Assembly (NCBI GenBank): GCA_964351865.1
Contig: CAYGPJ010000006.1
Location: 1-64,000 of the forward strand
Direction of reading: 5' to 3'
DNA length: 64,000 nucleotides
From: JBCDJI01 sp964351865
GTDB taxonomy: Bacteria > Verrucomicrobiota > Verrucomicrobiia > Methylacidiphilales > JBCBYL01
A program made the position numbers and the translations under genes. This document shows, piece by piece, positions 1 through 8,797 of this stretch. Every line of letters begins with the position of its first letter. Within the stretch, counting starts at the first letter, position 1. The notes under the pieces are model-generated. The model searched no databases. It had not been told where the DNA came from and saw only the letters and a list, made by a program, of their open reading frames with translations.

Positions 1-147
1 ATCACTTCAAATGTACAGCTTTTACCGCCGATTTAGTCTTGGTTGAACACTAGTCCCTCAGGGTTCCCTTTCCCAAAATTTAGCGTAATTAGCGTATTTC
101 GCGGTAAAAAGAATTTCCGTAGTACTTCTTTTCTGCGCATCAACGGG

Positions 148-666
148 TCAAAACCCTTGCTTCACGCTGCTGCCGGAAAAAGGCAGGGAAGTTTTGTCGA
201 CATGGAGTAGCGGCCCGAGTTCGTAAATGTTCTGGTAGCCGTAGGCGCGCAGCGAGGCCTGGGTGGAAACATTCAGTGAAGCGCTGACTGACTTCGAGAA
301 CATGGAATTCTGGTCGCCGAGGAAGTTATTATTACAGTAGATAAGAATTTTGGTTTTCTTGTCAGGAATGACCTGAGCCAAAGACTCTGCGGAAAACTCA
401 GTAAACGGAAGATTCACCGCCCCGGTGATGTGTCGTAAATGATAATTTTTCTCACTGCGAGCATCCAGTAAAACGCAGTCGCCGGATTCCAATGCAGTGA
501 TGAATTCTGCTTCAGTCAATCGTTTGGATTCCCGCGCCTGTTTCGACTCCACCACGATTTTCTCAAACCCGGCATAATCGATCAATGCATTGGGGATCGG
601 TTCTTTAGCGGTGACGGAAGTGGCAGCCAGCAGCGTGGCACAGAGGAGTGAAGCAATGATTTTCAT
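148..666 (-). CDS. Secreted rhodanese-like domain protein
   Basis: 172 aa. An N-terminal signal peptide (about residues 1-20, ending near TAKEP) directs it to the periplasm. The rhodanese fold follows: VLLDARSEKNYHLRHI is the typical first half, and the loop IYCNNNF carries the cysteine that would accept sulfane sulfur. Proteins of this size with one rhodanese domain are usually sulfurtransferases or redox accessory proteins; the substrate cannot be read from the sequence. It is monocistronic and separated from mutY by about 75 bp. I am confident of the domain, not of the function. Confidence 0.85.
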   Translation of the reverse strand: MKIIASLLCATLLAATSVTAKEPIPNALIDYAGFEKIVVESKQARESKRLTEAEFITALESGDCVLLDARSEKNYHLRHITGAVNLPFTEFSAESLAQVIPDKKTKILIYCNNNFLGDQNSMFSKSVSASLNVSTQASLRAYGYQNIYELGPLLHVDKTSLPFSGSSVKQGF

Positions 667-742
667 GCCAGCCAGTATGGTTCAACCCGCCGCCTGAGTT
701 GTCAGAAAGTTGTAAAAAGTTTGTTCAAAAATAATGAGAGGT

Positions 743-1744
743 TCAATTATCCGAAGAGGCCTCGATAATCATCTTTCGAACCGGAACCGGCAGGGACATG
801 GCGTCGAGTGACGCCAGTGGATGCCACTGACCGGAAGTGGGTGCAGATTTGAGCCATTGGGTTTTTAGGACGGTGCCGGTGATGCGGTATTTGGTGATGC
901 CGAAGGTGAGGGTGCTGATGGGTTTTCCTGGTGTCATCAATTCCGGATCAAACTCGGGCAGGCGATGGAAACCTTTCCAGCGCCCCGGCTCTTGTGGGTT
1001 CAAAAGCCAAATATTTTTTCCTTTGGGGATCAGGGCGTAATCGATTTTTAATTTAATGATCTCTTTTTTGATGCGGACGGGAAGGTTTTCGGGAGCGGGA
1101 GCGCTGCACCATTTTTTGGCCGGGCAGATCAGGCATTGGGGGGAACGAGGGGAACAGACCAGTGCCCCCAACTCCATCAGGGATTCATTAAAAGCTCCGG
1201 CATTTTTACGCGGAAGGAGATCTTCCGCCAACTCCCACAGTCGCTTTTGATTCGCCGGCGATTTGATGTCGCTGTGGATATTGAATAGCCGGGCGAAGAC
1301 GCGTTCGACATTACCGTCAATCAGCGGTACCGATTGGCCGAAGGCCAGTGAAGCGACGGCGCCGGCGGTGTAGGGACCGATGCCGGGAAGTTTTTTCATC
1401 GCCTCCGGATTATCGGGGAATATGCCATGGTGAACCTCCATGACGGTCTTGGCCAACTGGTGAAGATTGCGTGCCCGGGAATAATACCCCAATCCTTCCC
1501 ACAACTTCAGCACCCGATCTTCTTTGGCGGCAGCCAGGGCTTGCCAGTCCGGCAAGGCTTGCATCCAGCGGTCGTAATAGGGCAGCACAGTTTTGACCTG
1601 AGTCTGCTGGAGCATCAGTTCGGAGACGACGACATAGTAGGGGGAACGGTTCTCCCGCCAAGGCAGCGAGCGCGCATTTTTTTTAAACCACCGACTCAGC
1701 GAGCGCCGAAATAAGATAGGGTTATCGGTGGGGGACTGGGACAT
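743..1744 (-). CDS. mutY: A/G-specific adenine DNA glycosylase MutY
   Basis: 333 aa. It removes adenine paired with 8-oxoguanine in base-excision repair. The HhH-GPD core is clear: ELMLQQTQV holds the catalytic Glu, LPGIGPYTAGA is the helix-hairpin-helix, and LIDGNVERV holds the catalytic Asp. The [4Fe-4S] ligands follow as C-x6-C-x2-C-x5-C in CSPRSPQCLICPAKKWC. A C-terminal NUDIX-like 8-oxoG recognition domain (about 230-330) completes the normal length. ATG start. Immediately upstream lies a hairpin repeat (1754-1835). Confidence 0.96.
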   Translation of the reverse strand: MSQSPTDNPILFRRSLSRWFKKNARSLPWRENRSPYYVVVSELMLQQTQVKTVLPYYDRWMQALPDWQALAAAKEDRVLKLWEGLGYYSRARNLHQLAKTVMEVHHGIFPDNPEAMKKLPGIGPYTAGAVASLAFGQSVPLIDGNVERVFARLFNIHSDIKSPANQKRLWELAEDLLPRKNAGAFNESLMELGALVCSPRSPQCLICPAKKWCSAPAPENLPVRIKKEIIKLKIDYALIPKGKNIWLLNPQEPGRWKGFHRLPEFDPELMTPGKPISTLTFGITKYRITGTVLKTQWLKSAPTSGQWHPLASLDAMSLPVPVRKMIIEASSDN

Positions 1745-1753
1745 GGGGACAGT

Positions 1754-1835
1754 TTAACCGCAAATGGACTCAAATAAACGCTAAGTTCGGGAACTGAAAA
1801 AATATTTGCGTTAATTTGCGTCCATTTGCGGTTAA
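1754..1835. repeat. Inverted pair of 10-bp-periodic repeat arrays
   Basis: Arms 1754-1781 and 1808-1835 are inverted copies; the outer 15 bp (ttaaccgcaaatgga) match perfectly and the inner 13 match at 11. Each arm is ttaac followed by 10-mers of the form cgcaaatgga / ctcaaataaa. It lies upstream of mutY. A one-armed relative is at 35666-35700. Confidence 0.75.
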
Positions 1836-1920
1836 GAAAAGGTTCCTGTTGTTTTAACGTTGATCTTTGGGGGAAAGGGAAGAAGCTTTTCTGCGTGTTA
1901 TCGACGTGTGCAAAAAAATG

Positions 1921-1994
1921 CGGAGCCAACGGGACTCGAACCCGCAACCTCTGCCGTGACAGGGCAGCGCTCTAACCAATTGAGCTATGGCTCC
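1921..1994 (-). tRNA. tRNA-Asp (anticodon GTC)
   Basis: A 74-nt cloverleaf reads on the minus strand. Acceptor arms GGAGCCA and TGGCTCC pair, followed by discriminator G. The D arm is GCTC...GAGC. The anticodon stem CTGCC/GGCAG closes the loop CTGTCAC with anticodon GTC, and the T loop is TTCGAGT. The CCA end is not encoded. Confidence 0.97.
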
Positions 1995-2019
1995 GTAAAG
2001 GAACGAGGAAATTATCGAA

Positions 2020-2382
2020 GTGAACGACAGCAGGCAAGTTTTTTATGAGTGTCAAAGATGCGGAAATTGTTGCCGCTGGCCGGGCCTGGTTCGGGTCGGG
2101 GAGGAGGAAATCGACGCCATGGCTGAATTTATGGGGCTTGAGCCGGAGGTTTTTCTGCAGCGATACACCGAAATTCACCCGAATCGCAGCGGGCTGGTCT
2201 TTAAAAATAAACCGGATGGAGCCTGTATTTTTCTGGAAGGTATCAATACTTGCCAAATACAGGGAGCGAAACCCGTTCAATGCCAAGGATTTCCGAATAC
2301 TTGGAATTTTCCCGGCTGGCAGGAAATGTGTGAGGCCATCCCGGTTGCGGTGGAACCGGATGGTGGGAAAGTATCAAAGTAG
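2020..2382 (+). CDS. YkgJ-family cysteine cluster protein
   Basis: 120 aa with a GTG start. The N-terminal CQRCGNCC motif (about residues 11-18) and later cysteines in CIFLEG, CQIQG and QCQGFP are the signature of the CxxCxxCC (YkgJ/Fli B-like) metal-chelating family, thought to bind zinc or iron. It ends 19 bp before nadB on the same strand, so the two are probably cotranscribed. NadA in the same pathway is an Fe-S enzyme, but a direct functional link to this protein is only a guess. Confidence 0.85.
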   Translation: MNDSRQVFYECQRCGNCCRWPGLVRVGEEEIDAMAEFMGLEPEVFLQRYTEIHPNRSGLVFKNKPDGACIFLEGINTCQIQGAKPVQCQGFPNTWNFPGWQEMCEAIPVAVEPDGGKVSK

Positions 2383-2401
2383 CAATGTATGAAAGTGTTT
2401 A

Positions 2402-4012
2402 ATGAAAAAATTTGATTATCTGGTGTTGGGGAGCGGGATTGCGGGGCTGACGTGTGCGCTGAAGCTGGCGGAGTCAGGGTCAGTGGCGGTGATTACGAAA
2501 AAAGATCGTGCTGAATCCAATACCAACTATGCCCAAGGCGGCATTGCTTGTGTGACTTCAGAGGAGGATACCTTCGAAATGCACGTGAAGGATACGCTGA
2601 TCGCTGGTGACGGATTGTGCCGCGAAGAAGTGGTGCGAGACGTGGTGGCAGATGGGCCTGCCCGAATTCAGGAATTGATTGATCTGGGAGTGAGGTTTAC
2701 CGAACGGGAAAAACCTTTCGGTGGTGAGTATGATCTGGGTAAAGAAGGCGGACATACTAAGCGTCGAGTCTTGCATGCCGAAGATATGACCGGCAGGGAG
2801 ATCGAGCGGGCGCTGGTACAGGCGATCGATGACCACCCGCAGATCGAGGTGCTGGAAAATCAGATTGCAGTGGATCTGATCACCTCGCATAAGCTCGGCT
2901 TCGAGGGAGAAGATCGCGTCTTGGGGGTCTATGTCTTGGATCGATTGTCGGGTGAGGTGGAAACGTTCGCGGCCCGGGCGGTGATTCTGGCGACGGGTGG
3001 AGCCGGTAAATGTTATCAGTTTACGACCAATCCGGATATTGCCTCCGGTGACGGAATTGCGATGGCGTATCGGGCCGGGGTGCAGGTGACGAATCTGGAG
3101 TTCGTGCAATTTCATCCGACGTGTCTGTTCCATCCCTTTTCAAAATCCTTTCTGATCTCGGAAGCTTTGCGGGGTGAAGGGGGAATATTGGTGGATGACA
3201 AGGGTCAGGAATTTGTGACCCGCTATGATGAGCGGGGATCGCTGGCACCGCGCGATGTGGTGGCGCGGGCGATTGATGCGGAGATGAAGAAGACGGGGGC
3301 GGCTTGTGCTTATCTGGACATGACCTCGAAGTCGGAGGAATTTCTCAAGACTCGATTCCCGAATATTTATGAATACTGTCTGAATCTCGGCATCGATATG
3401 GCACGCGAACCGATTCCGGTGGTGCCGGCTGCTCATTACCAGTGCGGCGGAGTGCGGACGGATACCAGTGGAGTGACTTCGCTGGGGGGGCTCTATGCGA
3501 TCGGAGAAGTGGCATGCACGGGATTGCATGGGGCCAATCGATTAGCCAGTAATTCGTTGCTGGAAGCGGTAGTGGCTTCGCATCGATCTGCGTTGCACTG
3601 CACGAAATACTGCGAAGGGATAACGGCAGAGGATCTACTGCCGGAATGGCAGACGGGCGAGGCGAATGATCCGGACGAGATGGTAGTGGTATTTCACAAC
3701 TGGCGCGAAATTCGGCAGACGATGTGGGATTATGTGGGGATCGTGCGCAGCACCAAGCGTCTGCAACGCGCTGCCAGTCGACTGGCACTGTTGCATAACG
3801 AAGTGGACGACTATTACTGGAATTTTAAAGTGACGGCGGATCTGCTGGAACTGAGAAACCTGGCACTGGTCTCTTCATTGATCGTGGAGTGTGCCATGCG
3901 CCGGAATGAGAGCCGCGGGTTGCACTACACGCTGGATCATTTGGAGAAGAGCAGTGAAGTGAAAGATACGGTTCTCGAGGCGGGGATTGATTTTAAAAGG
4001 AACAAAAATTAA
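2402..4012 (+). CDS. nadB: L-aspartate oxidase
   Basis: 536 aa. The flavoenzyme oxidises L-aspartate to iminoaspartate, the first step of de novo NAD synthesis. The N-terminal FAD site is YLVLGSGIAGLTCA. SNTNYAQGGIA, the GGHTKRRVLHAEDMTG segment and EFVQFHPTCL are typical of NadB rather than succinate dehydrogenase. The C-terminal helical domain (RNESRG) is complete. The TAA stop lies inside the palindrome at 4009-4056, so the repeat inserted exactly at the gene end. No nadA or nadC is in the window. Confidence 0.95.
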   Translation: MKKFDYLVLGSGIAGLTCALKLAESGSVAVITKKDRAESNTNYAQGGIACVTSEEDTFEMHVKDTLIAGDGLCREEVVRDVVADGPARIQELIDLGVRFTEREKPFGGEYDLGKEGGHTKRRVLHAEDMTGREIERALVQAIDDHPQIEVLENQIAVDLITSHKLGFEGEDRVLGVYVLDRLSGEVETFAARAVILATGGAGKCYQFTTNPDIASGDGIAMAYRAGVQVTNLEFVQFHPTCLFHPFSKSFLISEALRGEGGILVDDKGQEFVTRYDERGSLAPRDVVARAIDAEMKKTGAACAYLDMTSKSEEFLKTRFPNIYEYCLNLGIDMAREPIPVVPAAHYQCGGVRTDTSGVTSLGGLYAIGEVACTGLHGANRLASNSLLEAVVASHRSALHCTKYCEGITAEDLLPEWQTGEANDPDEMVVVFHNWREIRQTMWDYVGIVRSTKRLQRAASRLALLHNEVDDYYWNFKVTADLLELRNLALVSSLIVECAMRRNESRGLHYTLDHLEKSSEVKDTVLEAGIDFKRNKN

Positions 4013-4056
4013 AAGGGACGGAGGTATTCATGCATGAATACCTCCGTCCCTTTTAA
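4009..4056. repeat. Perfect 48-bp REP-like palindrome, left flank of transposase
   Basis: Two 24-bp arms with no spacer, core aaaagggacggaggt. It contains the stop codon of nadB and encodes the last nine residues and stop of the convergent transposase. The matching copy at 4720-4769 shares the first 17 arm bases. Confidence 0.95.
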
Positions 4057-4711
4057 GGTGCCGCCAATGAGTAGGACGCTCGGGGTCTAATCGGCAATCG
4101 TACTGTTTTTCCCATTTGCTGATGTCGGCTTGTGACCCATATGCGAAGTTATTACGCAGGCTGAATTCAATTTTTTTGGCATCTTGTTGAACGCCATCTA
4201 TGCCCATCGCTTGTAATTTTTTTCTAGTCAGAAGATCAACCGGTTTTTTGATAAGTGGGTCTCCGACACTGGGGGTAAAGGTAAATCTAGCGCTGGACCA
4301 GCGAAATTCTGCAGATTTTTGGACGAGTTTAGCCTCGACTGGATTTCGAAGAATGTATCGGAACGTATTACTTAAATGGGAACGCGATAGAGGTGAAGAA
4401 TAAAACCGATCTTGCCACAAATGCCCTGTGCATTCTTCGGCTTTATTAAGATAGCGAGTGTAAAGGCTGTGAGCTCGTCGAAATAATTCAGATAAACTTC
4501 CTTGCTCAGACGGAGTGACGATAAAGTGAACATGGTTCGGCATGAGGCACCAGCAATGAAATTCACAACCAGCCGGATCGCGTGATTCTTGTAGTAGTTT
4601 TAAATAGATTTTTCGGTCTGAATCGTCTCGGAAAATATCCATCCTTCTCACGCCCCGCTGTACCACATGGTGAGGGATGCCAGGGATGACGACACGTGCA
4701 ACACGACTCAT
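4028..4711 (-). CDS. REP-associated tyrosine transposase (Y1/IS200-like, RAYT)
   Basis: 227 aa. An HUH-type single-strand nuclease of the REP-associated family, which is linked to the spread of REP palindromes. The HUH motif is in CLMPNHVHFIV and the presumed catalytic Tyr is in AHSLYTRYLNKAEE. FRYILRNPVEAKLV and WSSARF are also typical of the family. It is framed by two REP-like palindromes (4009-4056 and 4720-4769), and its C-terminal tail LKRDGGIHA is encoded by the left palindrome. Full length with no frameshift, so probably intact. Related palindromes occur at 12046-12095 and 26651-26737. Confidence 0.93.
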   Translation of the reverse strand: MSRVARVVIPGIPHHVVQRGVRRMDIFRDDSDRKIYLKLLQESRDPAGCEFHCWCLMPNHVHFIVTPSEQGSLSELFRRAHSLYTRYLNKAEECTGHLWQDRFYSSPLSRSHLSNTFRYILRNPVEAKLVQKSAEFRWSSARFTFTPSVGDPLIKKPVDLLTRKKLQAMGIDGVQQDAKKIEFSLRNNFAYGSQADISKWEKQYDCRLDPERPTHWRHLKRDGGIHA

Positions 4712-4719
4712 GCGGCAAA

Positions 4720-4769
4720 GTTAAAAGGGACGGAGGTTTTTATCAATAAAAACCTCCGTCCCTTTTAAC
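4720..4769. repeat. REP-like palindrome, right flank of transposase
   Basis: Perfect 24-bp arms (4720-4743 and 4746-4769) around the 2-base loop ca, core aaaagggacggaggt. It lies just upstream of the transposase start and ahead of the moxR gene. Confidence 0.95.
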
Positions 4770-4801
4770 TCACTAGTGCTTTCGTTTCTGGAAAGGGGCG
4801 T

Positions 4802-4807
4802 TATGTT
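4802..4807 (+). promoter_or_regulatory. Possible -10 element of the moxR operon
   Basis: TATGTT lies 15 nt upstream of the moxR ATG, with no good Shine-Dalgarno between, so the transcript may have almost no leader. No convincing -35 box is visible. Confidence 0.3.
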
Positions 4808-4816
4808 AGCTGCACT

Positions 4817-5734
4817 ATGGATGACAACCTCAAAAAGGCGCTGGGTCAGTTGGACCAAATCATTTTAGGAAAACCGGATGTGTTGCGACTGGCACTGGCC
4901 TCGTTGCTGGCGCGAGGGCATGTGTTGATTGAAGATGTGCCGGGGGTGGGTAAGACGACGCTGGCGACTGCGTTGGCGCGTTGCCTGGGTCTGGAAATGA
5001 AGCGGATTCAGTTTACCAGCGATATGTTGCCGGGAGATATCGTGGGCACCTCGATCTTTGAAGCAGACAAATCCGAATTTGTGTTTCATCCGGGGGCTTT
5101 GTTCACGCAGGTGGTGATGGCGGATGAAGTCAACCGCGCCAGTCCGAAAACCCAGAGTGCGTTGCTGGAGGCAATGGAAGAAGGCAAGGTGTCGGTTGAT
5201 GGTATCCGGCATCCTTTACCCGATCCGTTTTTCGTTATCGCGACCCAGAATCCCGGCTACCAGCGGGGAACCTTCCCGTTACCGGAGTCGCAACTGGATC
5301 GGTTTATGATGAAGCTTTCGCTGGGATTTCCCGGACGCGAGGCGGAGCGGGATTTGCTGGCGGGGCCGAATCGCCGCGATCTGATCGATGGTTTAGAGCC
5401 TTTTTTCAGCGGATCGGAATTACTGACGTTACAGGAAAAAATTCCGAAGATTGAAACGGCGCCGCCGCTATTGGATTACGTGCTGGATTTATTGGCTTAT
5501 ACGCGTGAGTCCGGTGCGGAGAATAGCGGGCTTTCCCCACGCGCCGGAATGGCATTGACGCGGTGTGCGCAGTCCTGGGCATATCTGGAAGGGCGGCCGA
5601 TGGTGATCCCGGAAGATATTCAGCGAGTGGCTCCCTATGTGTTGGGACATCGCTTGAGTGCGGCCACAGGGGCGGATGCGCAAGCTGGACATGCGATGGT
5701 GCAGGAACTGCTGTCGAAAGTGCCGATTAAGTGA
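4817..5734 (+). CDS. MoxR-family AAA+ ATPase
   Basis: 305 aa. MoxR ATPases act as chaperones that help assemble or activate partner complexes, often with VWA proteins. Walker A is EDVPGVGKTT (about residues 39-48), Walker B is VVMADEVNR, and sensor 1 is FFVIATQNP. The C-terminal lid (AAA_lid_2) carries SPRAGMAL. The next two genes encode DUF58 and transglutaminase proteins, the common MoxR-DUF58-TgpA arrangement. A short two-hairpin repeat sits in the gap before the DUF58 gene. Confidence 0.93.
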   Translation: MDDNLKKALGQLDQIILGKPDVLRLALASLLARGHVLIEDVPGVGKTTLATALARCLGLEMKRIQFTSDMLPGDIVGTSIFEADKSEFVFHPGALFTQVVMADEVNRASPKTQSALLEAMEEGKVSVDGIRHPLPDPFFVIATQNPGYQRGTFPLPESQLDRFMMKLSLGFPGREAERDLLAGPNRRDLIDGLEPFFSGSELLTLQEKIPKIETAPPLLDYVLDLLAYTRESGAENSGLSPRAGMALTRCAQSWAYLEGRPMVIPEDIQRVAPYVLGHRLSAATGADAQAGHAMVQELLSKVPIK

Positions 5735-5769
5735 AGCGGTGAACCAGATGATGAGTAGATACAAAAACG

Positions 5770-5828
5770 GTAGGTCGGGATTGTATCCCGACGGATCGGA
5801 ATAACGCCGAGATGCAATCTCGGCCTAC
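5770..5828. repeat. Two-hairpin dispersed repeat, copy 1
   Basis: Ends GTAGG/CCTAC enclose two hairpins: gtcgggat/atcccgac (5774-5792) and ccgagat/atctcgg (5807-5823). It lies in the intergenic gap of the moxR operon. Relatives are at 11375-11447, 17134-17192 and 49355-49415. Confidence 0.8.
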
Positions 5829-5839
5829 AGCTTACTGAT

Positions 5840-6733
5840 ATGAAACTGCGCTGGACACCTCAGTTTAAGATTTTAGGAGTGCTGGGCGTATTTATGCTGT
5901 GGGCTTCCATCAATTATCAAAATAATGGCGCTTATTTTGTGCTGTTTCTGCTGGTGAGTGCGGTGGTGACTTCAGGGTTTATGGCGTGGGTGAATCTGCG
6001 GCGACTGGTCGTCTCCTGCCAGGCGGAGGTGGATACGTTCAGTGGTTCCGAGCTATCGCTGGCTTTGCATGTGCAGAATACCGGCAGCCGATTGATGGAA
6101 GCGCTGCACGTGCAGTTCGCGGGGTGGGAGGTGCTGGAGAGTGACGAGGAAATTGAACGGGTAGAGGCCGCATCAGCTATTACCCATCGCATTACGCTGC
6201 CAACGAAAAAACGCGGACAGTATCAGGTGCGGGAGGTGGTGATTTCTTCCTGTTTCCCGCTGGGATTCTGGCAAACGGAAAAACGCTTTCCGGTGGATGT
6301 GAAGTTAACGGTGTATCCGCAACCGGCTGGTGATTTGCCATGGCCGGAAGATACCGAATCGGATGAGGCGCATCAGGATGAATTCTCCAGTCACAGTGGC
6401 GACCACTTTGCCGGCCATCGATCTTATCAGCCGGGCGAATCGCAACGGCATGTCGATTGGAAAGCCTTTTCACGCGGTAAAGGCATGTTGATTAAAGACT
6501 ATCGGGGGGGCGGATCGGGGTGTGTCAGGTTTGATCTGGCAGCAATGTCGGGTAGGGATGTGGAGCGCCAGTTGTCGCAGTTGACCCGCTGGGTGGTGCA
6601 AGCTTTCCGAGATAATGTGGATTTCGTATTGGTGCTGCCGAGCGGGCAGATCGGGCCGGCGCGGGGGCAACGTCACTATCAGGCCTGCCTGCGAGCGCTG
6701 GCGGTTTTCGGATTAGGTCAGGAGGAGGCATGA
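5840..6733 (+). CDS. DUF58 domain membrane protein
   Basis: 297 aa. Two N-terminal membrane segments (about residues 10-52) anchor a cytoplasmic or periplasmic beta domain, followed by the DUF58 signature GDHFAGHRSYQPGESQRHVDW (about 192-212, Arg-His-x-Asp-Trp core) and the VWA-like C-terminal region. In other genomes this family travels with MoxR and a transglutaminase and is thought to work with them in envelope or stress functions; the biochemical role is not established. Its TGA overlaps the next ATG by 4 bp. Confidence 0.88.
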   Translation: MKLRWTPQFKILGVLGVFMLWASINYQNNGAYFVLFLLVSAVVTSGFMAWVNLRRLVVSCQAEVDTFSGSELSLALHVQNTGSRLMEALHVQFAGWEVLESDEEIERVEAASAITHRITLPTKKRGQYQVREVVISSCFPLGFWQTEKRFPVDVKLTVYPQPAGDLPWPEDTESDEAHQDEFSSHSGDHFAGHRSYQPGESQRHVDWKAFSRGKGMLIKDYRGGGSGCVRFDLAAMSGRDVERQLSQLTRWVVQAFRDNVDFVLVLPSGQIGPARGQRHYQACLRALAVFGLGQEEA

Positions 6734-8787
6734 AGATACCCTTTATTGGTGCGGATTTCATGGGGGCTTTCGGCTTGCCGCAGCTTGAGCGCAAAATGGT
6801 GATTCAGGCGCTGACCTGTTTTGTGGTCGCGCTGTTGCCACATTTATTTCATTTGGCATGGTGGTTGATTCTGATGGCACTTGGGGTGGGTTTGTGGCGG
6901 TGGGCCTCATTGCGCAAGCAAGTGCGGCTACCACCTTCCATCTTTTTTGTTTTTGTGATCCCAGTATTGTTATTGGGAGTAGCGACAACTTACGGGACGG
7001 TAACCGGGCGGGATGGCGGAACGGGACTGCTGGTAGGATTTTTCTGTCTGAAAATGTTGGAACTGCGCAACCGAAAAGATTTCCTGGTGGTGACGGGCGT
7101 TTCTTATGCCTTGATTCTGGCGGGGGTGCTGTTCACGCAGTCGCTGCTGATGTGTCTGTATCTGCTGTTTCAATTCTGGTTCACCACGATTTGTCTGATT
7201 CGTTTGCACGGGAGGACGCATGATCATAAAACGAGAACCGCAGGGAGGCTGGCGACGCAGTTGCTATGGAAATCGTTACCGTTGGCGCTGGTGTTGTTTG
7301 TATTTTTTCCGAGGTTGGATCTGCAGTTGCGCTTTTCGCCCTTTGATCCGGCATCCGGCTTTGCGGATTCCATGTCGCCGGGTTCGGTCGCGGGCGCGTT
7401 CAGTGATCGTAGCATGGCGTTTCGAGTGGAGTTTCCGGATGGTGAGGTGCCGCCGCCGGAGAATCTGTACTGGCGCGGAGTGATTCTCTCCCGTACGGCA
7501 GACGGCATGGCATGGGAGCGACAACCGTTCGGGGTCCAGCGGGAGGTGACTCGGGTCAGTGAGGTAACTCAGAATGAGATGCAGCCCGGATGGGTGCGGC
7601 AGCGTATCTCTTTGATCCCGAGTTTTCAGAAGTGGGTATTTGCGTTGGATCATCCGGTGGTGTGGCCGGATAGCGGTGAAACGCATCTGGGCGGTGTGGT
7701 AGGTTGGCCGTATAAAATTCGATCACGACTGCAGTATGAAGTTATTTCTCAACCGAGCTACCGGTCGCAGGAAATGGCGGAAAATTTACTGCAGCGGTAT
7801 TTACAGTTGCCACAGGAAGGTGAGATCACGCCTCGGATGCGGGAGTTGGTGGCGGGCTGGAAACGCCAAGCGCAGGGTGATCAGCAAGTGGTGCAACTGG
7901 CGATGGATTTTTTTCAGTCGCAAGGTTTTCAATATACGTTTTACCCGGGCACCTACCGGCGACAGGCATTGGATCAATTTTTATTTGAGCGGCGGGTCGG
8001 TTTTTGTGAGCACTATTCCGGCAGCTTAGCGACACTGATGCGGCTGGCGGGCATTCCGGCGCGGGTGGTGTTGGGTTTCCAGGGCGGGGAGATGAATCCT
8101 TACGGAGATTTTCTGATTGTGCGTAAGCAGAATGCTCATTCATGGACGGAGGTATGGATCGAGGGTCAGGGTTGGATGCGGGTGGACCCGACCTCGGTAG
8201 TGGCGCCGGTACGATTAACGGGTGGCATGCGAGTGTTGCAGGATCTGATTGGCCGAGGCTTCGGGTTCTCGATTGCGGGGATGGAATTTCATCTATTCCC
8301 GCCGGGGTGGCTGCCGGAGCCGGTCTCCACATTTCTGGATGAGGTGCGTAATCGGATCGATAATATCAACCGGAAGTGGGATGAATTATTGGGTTTTGAT
8401 TACGGCCGCCAATTAAAACTAATGGACAATCTAGGGATGGCAGAGTCTCCGAAAATGGGAATGTGGGCCATGCTGGGAGGTCTGGCGGGGTTGATTGTGC
8501 TGGTGTTTTGGCTGATGTCTCTGAGGCAGAATGTGCGGCTGCGGCCGGAAGATCAGGTGCTGCAGCGGCTGCTGCGCAAATTAAAATCACCAGGGTTGGA
8601 TAAATCCCCTTATGAAGGGGTTCAAACCTTTCTCACCAGGGCCACGAGGAATTTTCCAGACTTGGAAGCCGTATTAGCTGAATTTACACGTCTGTACCAC
8701 GAAGTGAAGTTTCGCGATCTACCTTCCGCGCAAAAAAAGGCTGACCTACAAAAAATGAAAGACCTGTTGAGGCAAAACGGACTATAG
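6730..8787 (+). CDS. TgpA-like membrane transglutaminase with C-terminal DUF4129-type region
   Basis: 685 aa. The N-terminal third has about six membrane helices (residues about 15-200). A periplasmic transglutaminase-like domain follows with the full triad: Cys426 in VGFCEHYSG, His470 in NAHSWTEVW and Asp486 in VDPTS. One more membrane helix (about 575-598) precedes a cytoplasmic helical tail of DUF4129 type. The start overlaps the DUF58 gene (ATGA). Probably an envelope transamidase or protease acting with the two genes upstream. The substrate is unknown. Confidence 0.9.
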   Translation: MKIPFIGADFMGAFGLPQLERKMVIQALTCFVVALLPHLFHLAWWLILMALGVGLWRWASLRKQVRLPPSIFFVFVIPVLLLGVATTYGTVTGRDGGTGLLVGFFCLKMLELRNRKDFLVVTGVSYALILAGVLFTQSLLMCLYLLFQFWFTTICLIRLHGRTHDHKTRTAGRLATQLLWKSLPLALVLFVFFPRLDLQLRFSPFDPASGFADSMSPGSVAGAFSDRSMAFRVEFPDGEVPPPENLYWRGVILSRTADGMAWERQPFGVQREVTRVSEVTQNEMQPGWVRQRISLIPSFQKWVFALDHPVVWPDSGETHLGGVVGWPYKIRSRLQYEVISQPSYRSQEMAENLLQRYLQLPQEGEITPRMRELVAGWKRQAQGDQQVVQLAMDFFQSQGFQYTFYPGTYRRQALDQFLFERRVGFCEHYSGSLATLMRLAGIPARVVLGFQGGEMNPYGDFLIVRKQNAHSWTEVWIEGQGWMRVDPTSVVAPVRLTGGMRVLQDLIGRGFGFSIAGMEFHLFPPGWLPEPVSTFLDEVRNRIDNINRKWDELLGFDYGRQLKLMDNLGMAESPKMGMWAMLGGLAGLIVLVFWLMSLRQNVRLRPEDQVLQRLLRKLKSPGLDKSPYEGVQTFLTRATRNFPDLEAVLAEFTRLYHEVKFRDLPSAQKKADLQKMKDLLRQNGL

Positions 8788-8797
8788 TCAGCTCAAG

